Shown: positions 18,242 through 28,413, numbered from the stretch's first letter. The stretch is 64,000 nucleotides of DNA from Agrobacterium cucumeris (GCF_030036535.1 NZ_CP080387.1:62001-126000); one strand, 5' to 3'. Numbers and translations are program-made. Notes: generated by a model not told the origin, from the sequence alone.

Positions 18242-19870
18242 TTACCCCGCCAGGCCGGCCAGCGCCTTCACCAAGCCCTGCGTCGAGCTGTCATGACCTG
18301 CAGCGCTTTCCTTGCCCTCCACGACCGGCAGCAGGCCGGTTGCCAGTTCCTTGCCAAGCTCCACGCCCCACTGGTCGAAGGAATTGATGCGGAACAATAC
18401 GCCTTCCACAAAGACGCGGTGCTCGTAAAGCGCGATCAGGCGGCCAAGCGCAAATGGTGTCAGCTTGTCGTAGACGAAGGTGATCGATGGGCGGTTGCCG
18501 GTGAAGACGCGGTGCGGTGCGATGAAATCCGCAAGCTTGTCTTCCATGCCCTTGGAGGTGAGCTGGGCTTTTGCCTCGGCCAGCGTGCGTCCCTTCATCA
18601 GCGCTTCCGATTGCGCCAGGCAATTGGCGATGAGGAGCTGGTGCTGATGGCGCAGCTCGGGCTCAAAACCGTTGGCGGCGATCATGAATTCGGCCGGAAT
18701 GACGCTCGTGCCCTGATGGATCAGCTGGTAGAAGGCGTGCTGGCCGTTGGTGCCGGGTTCGCCCCAGACAACAGGACCGGACTGTCCTTCGACGGGCGTG
18801 CCGTCGATGGTGACGCCCTTGCCGTTCGATTCCATGTCGAGCTGCTGCAGATAGGCGGGGAAGCGCGACAGCCGCTGGTCATAGGGCAGGATTGCCCGCG
18901 TCGGATAGTTCAGCACGTTGCGGTTATAAAAGCCGATGAGGCCGAGCAGCATCGGCAGGTTTTCGCGGATTGGCGCCTCGCGGAAATGCCTGTCCATCGC
19001 ATGCGCGCCATCCAGGAATTTGCCGAAATTATCCGGCCCGATGGCGATCATCAGCGGCAGGCCGATGGCGGACCAGATCGAATAACGACCACCCACCCAG
19101 TCCCAGAAACCGAAGATGCGGTCGCTTTCGATGCCGAAGGCGGCGACCTTGTCCAATGCGGTGGAAACGGCGGCGAAGTGATGCTTTACGGCCTCTTCGC
19201 CCAGCTTCTCGGCGATGAAGCGGCGCGCGGTGGCGGCATTCGTCATCGTTTCGATGGTGGTGAAGGTCTTCGACGCGATGATGAAGAGCGAGGTTTCCGG
19301 GTCGAGAAGCTTCAGGGTATCGGCAATATGTGCGCCGTCGATATTGGAAACGAAATGCGCCCGCGGACCATCATGGAAAGGTGCGAGTGCGAGCGTCGCC
19401 ATGACGGGGCCGAGATCGGAGCCGCCAATGCCGATGTTGACGACGTCGGTGATCTTCTTGCCGGTCGCACCTTTCAGGGAGCCGGAACGGATCGCATCGG
19501 CAAATTTGCCCATGGCGGCGAGAACGCCGTTCACGTCAGGCATCACATCCTTTCCGTCCACAAGAACGGGGGTGTTTGAACGATTGCGCAGCGCGGTATG
19601 CAGCACGGCGCGGTCTTCGGTGAAGTTGATCGCCTTGCCGGAGAACATCTCCTCGCGCTTGGCCTCGACGCCACCTTCGCGCGCCAGCTGTTCGAGAAGC
19701 GTCACGATCTCCTCGTTGACGGCGCATTTGGAGTAGTCCATCAGCAGGTCATCGAATTTTACGCTGAAACGGCTGAATCTCTTGTCGTCGGCCGCAAAGG
19801 CGGCGCGAAGATCGGTTGCGGCTGTGCTGCTTGCCGTTGCTTTGAGTTTTTCGATGGTGGCCTGCATCAT
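18242..19870 (-). CDS. pgi: glucose-6-phosphate isomerase
   Basis: A 542-residue enzyme interconverting glucose-6-phosphate and fructose-6-phosphate. The phosphate-binding motif [11 protein letters not shown] lies near residue 150, the PGI signature around [13 protein letters not shown] near 270, and the C-terminal [10 protein letters not shown] with its lysine near 510. The length is that of long bacterial Pgi. GAGGAGCAC sits before the first ATG, and a second ATG follows at once. It is transcribed alone, converging with the esterase operon. Confidence 0.96.
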   Translation of the reverse strand: MMQATIEKLKATASSTAATDLRAAFAADDKRFSRFSVKFDDLLMDYSKCAVNEEIVTLLEQLAREGGVEAKREEMFSGKAINFTEDRAVLHTALRNRSNTPVLVDGKDVMPDVNGVLAAMGKFADAIRSGSLKGATGKKITDVVNIGIGGSDLGPVMATLALAPFHDGPRAHFVSNIDGAHIADTLKLLDPETSLFIIASKTFTTIETMTNAATARRFIAEKLGEEAVKHHFAAVSTALDKVAAFGIESDRIFGFWDWVGGRYSIWSAIGLPLMIAIGPDNFGKFLDGAHAMDRHFREAPIRENLPMLLGLIGFYNRNVLNYPTRAILPYDQRLSRFPAYLQQLDMESNGKGVTIDGTPVEGQSGPVVWGEPGTNGQHAFYQLIHQGTSVIPAEFMIAANGFEPELRHQHQLLIANCLAQSEALMKGRTLAEAKAQLTSKGMEDKLADFIAPHRVFTGNRPSITFVYDKLTPFALGRLIALYEHRVFVEGVLFRINSFDQWGVELGKELATGLLPVVEGKESAAGHDSSTQGLVKALAGLAG

Positions 19871-19939
19871 GTGCTCCTCGGCTTCCGTGGAAGGATGAGG
19901 AAACTATTCTTTTTCAGGCGACCAAATCAAGGCGACTTT

Positions 19940-19977
19940 GATAAAAGAAAAGGGCCGGGATAAAAGAAAAGAGCCGG
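19940..19977. repeat. 19-bp tandem repeat between pgi and fadD
   Basis: Two adjacent copies of GATAAAAGAAAAGRGCCGG (19940-19958 and 19959-19977) differ at one base. The second copy supplies the T tract and part of the stem of the fadD terminator on the minus strand. Confidence 0.8.
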
Positions 19978-19988
19978 TCGCCCGGCTC
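19961..19988 (-). terminator. fadD terminator
   Basis: Read on the minus strand, GAGCCGG-GCGA-CCGGCTC is followed by TTTTCTTTTA. It begins 21 bases after the fadD stop. Confidence 0.8.
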
Positions 19989-20008
19989 CCGTCATTCGCT
20001 TCAGGCGC

Positions 20009-21721
20009 TCAGTTCAGATTGCGCAATTCGCGCCGCAAAATCTTGCCGACATTGGATTTCGGCAGCTCGGTGCGGAACTCGATGATCTTTGGCCGTTTGT
20101 AGTTTGTCAGGTTTTTGGCGCAGAAGGCCTTGAGCTCCGCTTCCGTCAGCGACTGATCCTTCTTCACGACGAAAAGTTTGACCGTTTCGCCGGAATGTTC
20201 GTCCGGAACACCGATTGCGGCGCATTCCAGGACGCCGGGATGGCTGGCGGCCACTTCTTCCACCTCGTTCGGGTAGACGTTGAAACCGGAGACGAGGATC
20301 ATGTCCTTCTTTCGGTCGACGATCTTGGTGTAACCGCGCTCGTCCATGAAACCCATGTCGCCGGAGCGGAAGAAGCCATCGGCGGTCATGGCTTTTGCGG
20401 TTTCATCGGGCCGTTGCCAATAACCGGCCATGACCTGCGGGCCGCGGATACAAATCTCGCCAACTTCACCCATGGGCAAGCTGTTGCCATCGTCGTCACG
20501 AATGTCGATCTCCGTCGATGACAGCGGCAGGCCGATGGTGCCGCTGAATTCCTGGGAATCGAGGCGATTGACCGTCGCCACCGGCGATGTTTCAGAGAGA
20601 CCGTAGCCTTCCGCAATCGGGCAGCCCACCACGGAAAGCCAGCGTTCCGCGACCGGTCTTTGCACGGCCATGCCGCCACCAAGAACGAGGATGAGCGACG
20701 AAAGGTCGAGCTTGCGGAAATCCTCATTGTTCATCAGCGCGTTGAAAAGCGTGTTGATGCCGGGGAACACATGCGGCTGATAATGCGACAGTTCCTTGAC
20801 GAAGCCGGGAATATCGCGCGGGTTGGCGATCAGCAGATTGTGGCCACCGAGCGCAATGCCCATCAGCGAATTCACCGTCAGCGCAAAAATGTGGCAGAGC
20901 GGCAGCGCGCAGATGAAGTTGAGAACTTCGGGACGATCCTTGCGGCTGCTGAAGGCGGCGTCCAGCCACAGGCTGATTTGCGCCTTGTTGGCCAGAAGAT
21001 TGGCATGGGTAAGGATCGCGCCTTTGGAGACGCCCGTCGTGCCGCCGGTATATTGCAGGAAGGCGATATCCTGAGCCGTGAGGCCGACGGACTTCAGGGA
21101 AAATCCCTGGCCTTCCTTCAGCACCGCCTTGAAGCTGATCGAGCCGGGGATCGCATAGGCGGGCACAAGCTTCTTCACCTTGCGAACGACAAGATTGACG
21201 ATATGTCCCTTGAAGCCGAGAAGATCGCCCATGGTTGCGACGACGACATGCCGCACTGCGGTTTTCGGCACCGCCTGCTGCGCCACATGGGCGAAGTTTT
21301 CCAGCACGAACAGCGCCTTTGCGCCGGAGTCCTTCAGCTGGTGTTCCAGTTCGCGCGGTGTGTAGAGCGGATTGACGTTGACCACGATCATGCCCGCCCG
21401 CAGGATCCCATAAACCGCGACGGGGTTTTGCAGGATGTTCGGCATCATCACCGCCACCCGGTCACCCTTTTCCAGTCCTCTGGATTGCAGCCATGCGGCC
21501 ACGGCGCGGGTTTGAGCGTCCAGCTGCCGGTAGGTCAGCGACTTGCCCATGCTGGAAAAGGCTTTGCGGTCGGCAAATTGCACGCAGCTCTTTTCAAGAA
21601 GATCTACAAGCGAGGCGTTGGCCGATACGGGGATTTCGGAAGGGACGCCCGGCGGATAGGACGACAGCCAACGCTTTTCTACGCTGACATTTTCCGGCTG
21701 TCCCAGGGACAATTCACTCAT
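20009..21721 (-). CDS. fadD: long-chain fatty acid-CoA ligase
   Basis: A 570-residue acyl-CoA synthetase that activates fatty acids with ATP and CoA at the inner membrane. The AMP-binding P-loop YTGGTTGVSKGA is near residue 222, the adenine-site motif EGYGLSETSP near 370, the hinge motif DRKKDMILVSGFNVYP near 457, and the catalytic lysine in KSNVGKILRREL at the C-terminus. A 330-380 base divergent region separates it from fbpC. Confidence 0.94.
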   Translation of the reverse strand: MSELSLGQPENVSVEKRWLSSYPPGVPSEIPVSANASLVDLLEKSCVQFADRKAFSSMGKSLTYRQLDAQTRAVAAWLQSRGLEKGDRVAVMMPNILQNPVAVYGILRAGMIVVNVNPLYTPRELEHQLKDSGAKALFVLENFAHVAQQAVPKTAVRHVVVATMGDLLGFKGHIVNLVVRKVKKLVPAYAIPGSISFKAVLKEGQGFSLKSVGLTAQDIAFLQYTGGTTGVSKGAILTHANLLANKAQISLWLDAAFSSRKDRPEVLNFICALPLCHIFALTVNSLMGIALGGHNLLIANPRDIPGFVKELSHYQPHVFPGINTLFNALMNNEDFRKLDLSSLILVLGGGMAVQRPVAERWLSVVGCPIAEGYGLSETSPVATVNRLDSQEFSGTIGLPLSSTEIDIRDDDGNSLPMGEVGEICIRGPQVMAGYWQRPDETAKAMTADGFFRSGDMGFMDERGYTKIVDRKKDMILVSGFNVYPNEVEEVAASHPGVLECAAIGVPDEHSGETVKLFVVKKDQSLTEAELKAFCAKNLTNYKRPKIIEFRTELPKSNVGKILRRELRNLN

Positions 21722-21947
21722 GCTTCTCCTCCCAGAGTCTTTTTCGCGCCGTGCATTCGGTGGAATGCATCAAGGGCGCTTTAGGCTTCGTGATGATCAT
21801 GAAGCTCCCGCAACCAGCCGGCATATCGGCGAGATAGAAGGAACCACATGTGCGCCACCGGATCGACCGCTCCTCCCGCTCCCCGGTGACGAATGATAGA
21901 CGCGGAATCCCCTGACGTCCATCGTATGGGTAAAGCCTATTTAACTC

Positions 21948-21962
21948 TAACGTAAACGTCAA
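21948..21962 (-). promoter_or_regulatory. ACGT-TT-ACGT motif upstream of fadD
   Basis: On the minus strand TTGACGTTTACGTTA is an imperfect palindrome centred on TT, about 230 bases before fadD. It resembles sites reported for LiuR-type regulators of fatty acid and branched-chain amino acid use. The core ACGTTTACG recurs before the nitronate monooxygenase gene (32102-32110). The rest of 21722-22031 shows no gene. Confidence 0.3.
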
Positions 21963-22031
21963 TATTGCTGTCGCACATCTCGCGTCCTCGTGAATGAAAC
22001 GGAGTTATGTGCGATTTTTTGACTTTAATCC

Positions 22032-22046
22032 TGATTTGAGCGATCA
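22032..22046 (+). promoter_or_regulatory. IRO (RirA) box before fbpC
   Basis: TGA-TTTGAGCGA-TCA fits the rhizobial iron-responsive operator TGA-N9-TCA exactly. It lies 32 bases before the ATG at 22078, which also argues against the longer reading frame starting at 21994. Confidence 0.7.
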
Positions 22047-22077
22047 ACATAATTCGCAAAGCAGGGCAGGATTGGAA

Positions 22078-23127
22078 ATGGCAGGCAGCGCAGCGCTTGA
22101 ACTGAAATCGGTTGGGAAAAGATTCGGTGATACGGATGTTTTGTCCGATATCGACCTGTCCGTCGAACGCGGCGAAATTATTTGTCTGGTTGGACGGTCG
22201 GGCTGTGGAAAATCGACCCTGCTGCGCATCGTTGCGGGCGTGGAGACGCCGGACCACGGCAGTGTTTCCCTTAATGGTTCGACCGTTGCCGATTCGGCGG
22301 TTTTCGTTGAGCCGGAAAAGCGCAATATCGGTTTTGTCTTTCAGGATTATGCGCTGTTCCCGCATCTCACAGTCGAACAGAATGTCATGTTCGGTCTCAG
22401 AACCCTGCCTAAGGCAGACGCCCGCCGCCGTGCGGAAGAGATGATCGAGCACGTGCATCTGCAGGATCTGGCCAAACGCTATCCGCATACGCTTTCGGGC
22501 GGTGAACAGCAGCGTGTGGCGCTCGCCCGTGCGCTCGCCCCGCAGCCCGGCCTGTTGCTGATGGATGAGCCTTTCTCCAATCTGGACAGGGGTTTGCGCG
22601 ACAATGTCCGCGAGGAGACGCTTGGTCTTCTGCGGCAATTGGGCACCACGGCAATCATGGTCACCCATGATCCGGAAGAGGCGTTGTCCGCAGGCGACCG
22701 CGTGGTGCTGATGCAGCGCGGGCGTATCGTGCAGAGCGGCACGGGATATGAAATTCACGATAACCCCAAAACCCGCTATGCCGCCGATTTTTTCTGCGCC
22801 TTCAACAAGATCGAGGGCCGGGTAAAACAGGGGCGCGTTGAAACGCCGCTCGGGCTGCTGGGTGATGCATCCGATCTGCCCGATGGCCTTGCAGCCGTTG
22901 CCTATGTTCGACCCAACGCGATTTCGATTATCGAGGACAATGCAGCGAAGGACGGGATCGCCGGCGAAATATTGAGCCGGGTTTTCCTCGGTGAGATCGA
23001 ACAGCTCGGTATTGCCGTGCCGGGGTTGCCGGGAGATTTGCGTGTCCGGACGATGCAACGCACACCCGCCAAGACCAAGGCGGTGCGTTTCGGTATCGAC
23101 CCCAAGGGTGTTCTGATATTTACTTGA
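22078..23127 (+). CDS. fbpC: ferric iron ABC transporter ATPase
   Basis: A 349-residue ATPase for iron(III) uptake. Walker A is GRSGCGKST near residue 45, the Q loop is in FQDYALFPHL, the signature is LSGGEQQRVALARAL, Walker B is LLMDEPFSNLDRG, and the H loop is VTHDPEEA. A C-terminal TOBE-like domain follows, containing AYVRPNAISI. The first codons in frame (21994) cover the IRO box, so the internal ATG before AGSAALELKSVG is chosen. Its partners are the binding protein and fused permease encoded downstream. Confidence 0.88.
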   Translation: MAGSAALELKSVGKRFGDTDVLSDIDLSVERGEIICLVGRSGCGKSTLLRIVAGVETPDHGSVSLNGSTVADSAVFVEPEKRNIGFVFQDYALFPHLTVEQNVMFGLRTLPKADARRRAEEMIEHVHLQDLAKRYPHTLSGGEQQRVALARALAPQPGLLLMDEPFSNLDRGLRDNVREETLGLLRQLGTTAIMVTHDPEEALSAGDRVVLMQRGRIVQSGTGYEIHDNPKTRYAADFFCAFNKIEGRVKQGRVETPLGLLGDASDLPDGLAAVAYVRPNAISIIEDNAAKDGIAGEILSRVFLGEIEQLGIAVPGLPGDLRVRTMQRTPAKTKAVRFGIDPKGVLIFT

Positions 23128-23214
23128 AGTTGAATGAGCGGATTTGCATGTAAATTTCCGCATCATTTTCAACTCTTGGTGATCAAACTCATCGAAAAAC
23201 AGCGAAATAAAACT

Positions 23215-23229
23215 TGATTTGATCCATCA
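23215..23229 (+). promoter_or_regulatory. IRO (RirA) box before fbpA
   Basis: TGA-TTTGATCCA-TCA is an exact TGA-N9-TCA match 51 bases before the start codon. Because fbpC carries its own box, the binding-protein gene is probably driven separately at a higher level. Confidence 0.7.
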
Positions 23230-23280
23230 GGTATGATGTCTGCTGCCTCTATATTGCCGCCATCGAAGAGGGAGACGACC

Positions 23281-24297
23281 ATGACGAAATTTACCAGATT
23301 TGCCCTGCTCGCCAGCACGGTTGCTTTTGCAGCCGGATCAGCCAGCGCCGCAGAACTCAATATCTACACCACCAGAGAGCCGGGCCTGATCCAGCCCCTG
23401 CTGGAATCCTTCACCGCGTCGAGCGGCGTCAAGGTCAACACCGTATTCCTGAAGGACGGTCTGGCTGAGCGCGTTCTGAGCGAGGGCGCAAGCTCGCCTG
23501 CCGACGTCCTGATGACCGTGGATGCCGGCAACCTCGTTGATCTCGCCGAAAAGGGTGTTACCCAGGCGGTTGAGTCCGAAACCCTGAACAAGGCAGTGCC
23601 GGCTGAACTTCGTGATGCCAAGGGTCACTGGTTTGCGCTTTCCATGCGCGCCCGCGTTCTTTATGCGGCGAAGGATCTCGACCTTGCTTCCTTCAACTAT
23701 GAAGATCTGGCGGATGCCAAGTGGAAGGGCAAGGTCTGCATTCGCGCTGGCCAGCACCCTTACAACACGGCGCTGTTTGCCGATTACATTGCCCATTATG
23801 GCGCGGCCGACACTGAAAAGTGGCTTGCCGGCGTGAAGGAAAACCTGGCCCGCAAGGCTGGCGGCGGCGACCGTGACGTTGCCAAGGACATCCTCGGCGG
23901 CATTTGCGATATCGGTATCGCCAATTCCTACTATGTCGGTCTGATGCGCTCGGGCAAGGGCGGCGAAGAGCAGGTCAAGTGGGGCGATGCCATCAAGGTG
24001 GTTCTGCCGACCTTCAAGAATGGCGGTACGCAGGTCAACATCACCGGTGCGGCCGTTGCCAAGAATGCGCCGAACAAGGCTGAAGCCGTCAAGCTTCTGG
24101 AATATCTCGTTTCTGACGAAGCCCAGAAGATTTATGCTGAAGCCAACTACGAATATCCGGTTAAGCAGGGCGCGGGCCTCAACGAGATCGTCGCTTCCTT
24201 CGGCGACCTGAAGATCGACAACAAGCCGCTGACCGAGATCGTGTCGCATCGCAAGCAGGCGAGCGAACTGGTCGACAAGGTCGGTTTCGACAAGTAA
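23281..24297 (+). CDS. fbpA: periplasmic ferric iron-binding protein
   Basis: A 338-residue protein of the FbpA/FutA/AfuA type. The signal peptide (MTKFTRFALLASTVAFAAGS) is cleaved near ASA-AE. The mature start AELNIYTTREPGLIQPLLE is typical, and the tyrosine pair usually binding Fe3+ is probably in IANSYYVGLM near residue 220. The start with GAGGGAGACG in front is preferred over the ATG at 23233, which overlaps the promoter region. It passes ferric iron to the FbpB permease. Confidence 0.9.
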   Translation: MTKFTRFALLASTVAFAAGSASAAELNIYTTREPGLIQPLLESFTASSGVKVNTVFLKDGLAERVLSEGASSPADVLMTVDAGNLVDLAEKGVTQAVESETLNKAVPAELRDAKGHWFALSMRARVLYAAKDLDLASFNYEDLADAKWKGKVCIRAGQHPYNTALFADYIAHYGAADTEKWLAGVKENLARKAGGGDRDVAKDILGGICDIGIANSYYVGLMRSGKGGEEQVKWGDAIKVVLPTFKNGGTQVNITGAAVAKNAPNKAEAVKLLEYLVSDEAQKIYAEANYEYPVKQGAGLNEIVASFGDLKIDNKPLTEIVSHRKQASELVDKVGFDK

Positions 24298-24367
24298 AGG
24301 CCAATTGGCAACAAGGTGGAAGGCGCTCGCACCCGCGGGCGCCTTTCCCTGTATTTTCAAGAAGCTC

Positions 24368-26044
24368 ATGAATCCAGACGCCGTTCAGCCATTGACGTCC
24401 CGCGCAAGACCAAGGTTTTCATCCTCCTTCTGGTGGCTGGGCCTGTCGCTCGTTGCGGTCTGCGGCGCCATGGTACCGGTTCTGGCGCTGGTCTCTCAGG
24501 CGGTACAGGGTTCTGCCGGCCTGTGGGAGCATCTCGGCTCCACCGTTCTTTTGACGGCCTTGCCGGATACGGTCATCCTTCTTGCCGGTGTCGGCTTGCT
24601 GGCCGGTATCATTGGAACCTCATCGGCCTGGCTGGTTACCGCTTATGATTTTCCCGGTCGCCGGATATTGGAATGGGCGCTGCTGCTGCCGCTTGCCATG
24701 CCAACCTATATTGTTGCTTATGCTTATCTGGATATTCTGCATCCGATCGGGCCAGTGCAGGGAGTAATCCGCTTTCTGCTCGGTTACTCCAGCCCGCGTG
24801 AATTCCGTCTGCCGGATATAAGATCGATGACGGGCTGCATCATTTTGCTTGGCTTCGTGCTGTTTCCCTATGTCTATATTCCCGTCCGCGCCATGTTCCT
24901 CACACAGGCCGGCAATCTGCTGGAGGCCGCCCGTACGCTTGGCGTTTCCAGACAGAAGGCTTTTTTGAAGGTTGCGGTGCCGCTGGCGCGGCCGGCGATC
25001 GCGGTCGGCGTCAGCCTTGCTCTTATGGAAGCGCTGAACGATATCGGCGCCTCGGAATTTCTGGGCGTCCGCACCCTCACCGTTTCGGTCTATACGACCT
25101 GGGTCACGAAATCCGATCTGCCGGGTGCGGCGCAGATTGCGCTCTCCATGCTGTTCATCGTCGTCGCCCTCGTGGCGTTTGAACGCTGGGCGCGGCGCAA
25201 GCAGCGTTATTCGGTTTCCGCGCAAAAAAGCCGGGAACTGGAGCCGGTGCGCCTTACCGGCCTCAAGGCCTGCGGGGCCTTCATGCTTGGCAGCCTGCCG
25301 GTCCTGATCGGTTTTGTGGCGCCGGCGAGCTATCTCGTCATCGAGGCATGGAAACGGTTCCGCTTCAGCGGCCTGTCTGCCCGTTTCACCGAGGAGGCGT
25401 TGAACACCATCGTCTTTGCCGGGGTGGCGACGGTGATCACCCTTATTCTCGGCCTTGCGGTTGCTTACGCGATGCGCCTTGCTCCGGGGCGTCTCTCGCT
25501 TTGGTCCTATCGTCTTTCCACGGTGGGATATGCAGCCCCCGGCACTGTCATTGCCATCGGCGTGCTGATTGCGCTCGGTGGTTTCGACCGGTTTGTCGAC
25601 CAGACCATGCGCAACTGGTTTGGCATATCCACGGGCCTCATTTTCATCGGCAGTGGTGCAGCCCTGATCTACGCCTATTCGGCACGTTTCCTCACCATTG
25701 CAGCCGGCGGCGTCGATGCGGGCTTGAGCCGTATCCCGCAATCTTTTGATCACGCCTCGCGAACACTCGGGCGATCCGCAACCCAGACATTCCGCCAGAT
25801 CCATTTGCCGCTCTCGAAAGCATCCCTTGCGGCGGCGGCGTTGCTGATCTTCGTGGACTGCGTCAAGGAACTCCCCGCCACGCTGTTATTGCGGCCGCTC
25901 AATTTCGAGACCTTCGCGACCCACCTCTATGGCGAAGCCGCCCGCGGCACCTATGAGGAGGCGGCAATCGCCGCACTGGCGATTGTCGTCATCGGCATCC
26001 TTCCCGTCATGCTGCTTGCGAGGATCGGCCGACGCAAAGGTTGA
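24368..26044 (+). CDS. fbpB: ferric iron ABC transporter permease, two fused domains
   Basis: A 558-residue inner-membrane protein with about 12 hydrophobic segments. It contains two ABC permease halves, each with an EAA loop: EAARTLGVSRQKAFLKVAVP near residue 190 and DHASRTLGRSATQTFRQIHLP near 460. This fused layout is normal for FbpB/SfuB. The ATG at 24368 fits the family N-terminus; a TTG at 24305 lies almost directly behind the fbpA stop and is less likely. With fbpC and fbpA it completes one Fe3+ importer. Confidence 0.9.
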   Translation: MNPDAVQPLTSRARPRFSSSFWWLGLSLVAVCGAMVPVLALVSQAVQGSAGLWEHLGSTVLLTALPDTVILLAGVGLLAGIIGTSSAWLVTAYDFPGRRILEWALLLPLAMPTYIVAYAYLDILHPIGPVQGVIRFLLGYSSPREFRLPDIRSMTGCIILLGFVLFPYVYIPVRAMFLTQAGNLLEAARTLGVSRQKAFLKVAVPLARPAIAVGVSLALMEALNDIGASEFLGVRTLTVSVYTTWVTKSDLPGAAQIALSMLFIVVALVAFERWARRKQRYSVSAQKSRELEPVRLTGLKACGAFMLGSLPVLIGFVAPASYLVIEAWKRFRFSGLSARFTEEALNTIVFAGVATVITLILGLAVAYAMRLAPGRLSLWSYRLSTVGYAAPGTVIAIGVLIALGGFDRFVDQTMRNWFGISTGLIFIGSGAALIYAYSARFLTIAAGGVDAGLSRIPQSFDHASRTLGRSATQTFRQIHLPLSKASLAAAALLIFVDCVKELPATLLLRPLNFETFATHLYGEAARGTYEEAAIAALAIVVIGILPVMLLARIGRRKG

Positions 26045-26143
26045 GGGCTGGTCCCGCCGTATAAAATGACGGGCACAAAACAGTGCGAGAGGCCAATAAG
26101 CTTCAAATCCTCCCGGAAAACGACAAGCATCCCGCCTTAATCC

Positions 26144-26158
26144 TGATGTAAATACTCA
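26144..26158 (+). promoter_or_regulatory. IRO (RirA) box before the siderophore receptor gene
   Basis: TGA-TGTAAATAC-TCA is an exact match and is flanked by C and G, extending the symmetry. It lies 65 bases before the TTG start proposed for the receptor. Confidence 0.7.
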
Positions 26159-26223
26159 GCTTAATTGAAGTGCTGCGGCCTGGCGACTATGATCGTCGGC
26201 CGCGATCTGTGTCGGGGCATATC

Positions 26224-28413
26224 TTGAAAAATTTGCATGGGATGTTTTTGAGCCGCCTGGCTTTGGGAACGGCTGCCGTTGTTTTGATGGCGCCGGTGAT
26301 GGGCCACGCACAGGAAACGACTGTTCTGCGGGAAATCACCGTCGAAGGTCAGGGGGCGGAAAATGCCACGGGCCCGGTCCGTGGCTATGTCGCGAAGAAA
26401 AGCGCGACCGGTTCGAAAACCGACACGGAAACGAAAGATATTCCGCAATCCGTATCCGTTGTTGGCCGACAGGAAATGGATGACCGCGGCGCCGTGACCA
26501 AAATCGACGAGGTGCTGCGCTATACGCCCGGTGTGACGGCTGAGCCCTTCGGCACCGACCCGGATACTGACTGGTTTTACATTCGCGGTTTTCAGGCCAC
26601 CCAGACCGGCGTGTTCCTCGATGGGCTGAACCTGTTCAGCTATGGTTTCGGCGGTTTCCAGATGGATGCCTATGGTCTGGAGCGGGTGGAAGTCCTCAAA
26701 GGGCCGGCCTCGGTGCTGTATGGCGGCGCCAATCCCGGCGGTATCGTGCAGCTGGTCCGCAAGCAAACTCAGGATACGCCGGTTCGTGAAACGGAAATCG
26801 GCATCAACAATTTCGGCAATGCCTTTTTCGGTTTCGATTTCGGCGACAAGGTGGATGCTGAGGGCGTGTGGAAATACCGCGTCACCGGCAAGGTTTCCGG
26901 CGGCGATAATTACACTGATTACTCAGAGGATCTGCGCGGCTTCATCATGCCGCAGATCACCTTCGAGCCGGATGCGCAGACAAGCGCCACGCTCTACGGA
27001 TATTTCTCGGCGCTCGATCAGGTGCATGTCGGCAACGGCTTCCTGCCTTATGTCGGCACCGTGGTCGACGCACCCTTCGGCAAGCTCGACCGCAAGGCCT
27101 TTTATGGCGAACCGGATATCGACAATGGCCGTGTCTACCAGTCGATGGTGGGTTACGAAGTCAGCCATGAATTCGATAATGGCTGGAAGATCAGCCAGAA
27201 CGCCCGTTATGGCCACCTCTACAAGCACGAGACCGGACCCTATCCGGGCGGTTGGGCCAATGCCGACGCCAATGGCCAGCCGATCCTCGATGCCACCACC
27301 AACGACTATATGCTGACCCGCTTCGGTTATGACGGCCTGTCGAAGGCGGATAGTTTCGGCGTTGACAACCGCATTGAAGGCCAGTTCGAAACCGGTGCGG
27401 TCAGCCATTCGCTGCTCTTTGGTCTCGACTATAAATATTACAAGCTGGATCAGGTGCAGGCCTGCTGCGGATCGAATGCGATCGGCGCGCTCAAGCCAGT
27501 CTATGGCTCGACGCAGGGAACGAATTTCGTTTATGCCGACAATGTCGTGACCCAGCAGCAGATCGGCATCTACGCCCAGGACCAGCTGCGTTTCGGCGAT
27601 GGCTGGCTGGTGACGCTCAACGGCCGTTACGATTATGTCGATACGGAGCTGAACAACAGGCTGCCAACAGGCGCGTCCTTCCGCTCCAATGACGATGCGT
27701 TGAGCGGCCGGGCCGGCCTTGCCTATGAATTCGACAATGGCCTGACACCCTATGTCTCGGCCGCCACCTTCTTCAATCCGCTGATCGATACGCTTGCGGA
27801 TGGCACCCCTGCCGCACCTGAGGAGGGACACCAGTTCGAGGCTGGCGTCAAATATGAGCCGACCTTCTTTGATGGCAGCATCACTGCCTCCGTCTTCAAG
27901 CTGGTCAAGGACAATGCCATCGTGTCCTATACGGCTGGCGGCGTCACCACGAGCGGTCAGTTCGGACAGGTGGAATCCACCGGCTTCGAGCTGGAAGCCA
28001 AGGTCAATCTTTCCGATAACTGGAAGGCCCTTGCTTCCTATTCCTACACCGATCTTGAGATTACCCGTGATGCCAATCCCAACCTGATCGGCAAATCCCC
28101 CTGGATCGTGCCCACCAACACCGCATCCCTGTGGGTGGATTACGCCTTCACCGATGATACGTTTGAAGGCCTCAGCATCGGCGGTGGGGTGCGCTATCAG
28201 GGTAAGTCCTGGGCGGATGCGGCAAATACGCTGCGCGTTCCGGATGCGGCGGTCTTCGATGCCGCGATCCGTTACGAGAAGAACGACTGGACGGCATCCA
28301 TCAACGTCGCGAATGTCTTCGACAAGGAATATGTCAAGAGCTGCGCCGGTGTCTCGGTCTGCGGCTGGGGCGATAGCCGCACCATCACCTTCAAGCTCGC
28401 AAAGAAGTGGTAA
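26224..28413 (+). CDS. TonB-dependent ferric siderophore receptor (FhuA/FoxA type)
   Basis: An outer-membrane receptor of about 725 residues. A signal peptide ends at GHAQE. The plug domain has KDIPQSVSVVGRQEMDDRG, the typical ferric-hydroxamate receptor pattern, and VEVLKGPASVLYGG. The beta-barrel ends in TITFKLAKKW with the terminal aromatic residue needed for outer-membrane insertion. The start is uncertain: TTG 26224 gives a normal signal peptide, ATG 26242 is close behind, and GTG 26170 is only 12 bases past the IRO box. It would import a hydroxamate-type siderophore with TonB energy. Confidence 0.88.
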   Translation: MKNLHGMFLSRLALGTAAVVLMAPVMGHAQETTVLREITVEGQGAENATGPVRGYVAKKSATGSKTDTETKDIPQSVSVVGRQEMDDRGAVTKIDEVLRYTPGVTAEPFGTDPDTDWFYIRGFQATQTGVFLDGLNLFSYGFGGFQMDAYGLERVEVLKGPASVLYGGANPGGIVQLVRKQTQDTPVRETEIGINNFGNAFFGFDFGDKVDAEGVWKYRVTGKVSGGDNYTDYSEDLRGFIMPQITFEPDAQTSATLYGYFSALDQVHVGNGFLPYVGTVVDAPFGKLDRKAFYGEPDIDNGRVYQSMVGYEVSHEFDNGWKISQNARYGHLYKHETGPYPGGWANADANGQPILDATTNDYMLTRFGYDGLSKADSFGVDNRIEGQFETGAVSHSLLFGLDYKYYKLDQVQACCGSNAIGALKPVYGSTQGTNFVYADNVVTQQQIGIYAQDQLRFGDGWLVTLNGRYDYVDTELNNRLPTGASFRSNDDALSGRAGLAYEFDNGLTPYVSAATFFNPLIDTLADGTPAAPEEGHQFEAGVKYEPTFFDGSITASVFKLVKDNAIVSYTAGGVTTSGQFGQVESTGFELEAKVNLSDNWKALASYSYTDLEITRDANPNLIGKSPWIVPTNTASLWVDYAFTDDTFEGLSIGGGVRYQGKSWADAANTLRVPDAAVFDAAIRYEKNDWTASINVANVFDKEYVKSCAGVSVCGWGDSRTITFKLAKKW

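Noticed and set aside
18293..19579. 428-residue plus-strand frame opposite pgi
   Set aside because: It is the complement of a well-conserved isomerase and has no recognisable domain.
21714..21962. 82-residue minus-strand frame upstream of fadD
   Set aside because: It would start within the proposed regulatory motif and overlap fadD out of frame; the sequence has no domain and no ribosome site.
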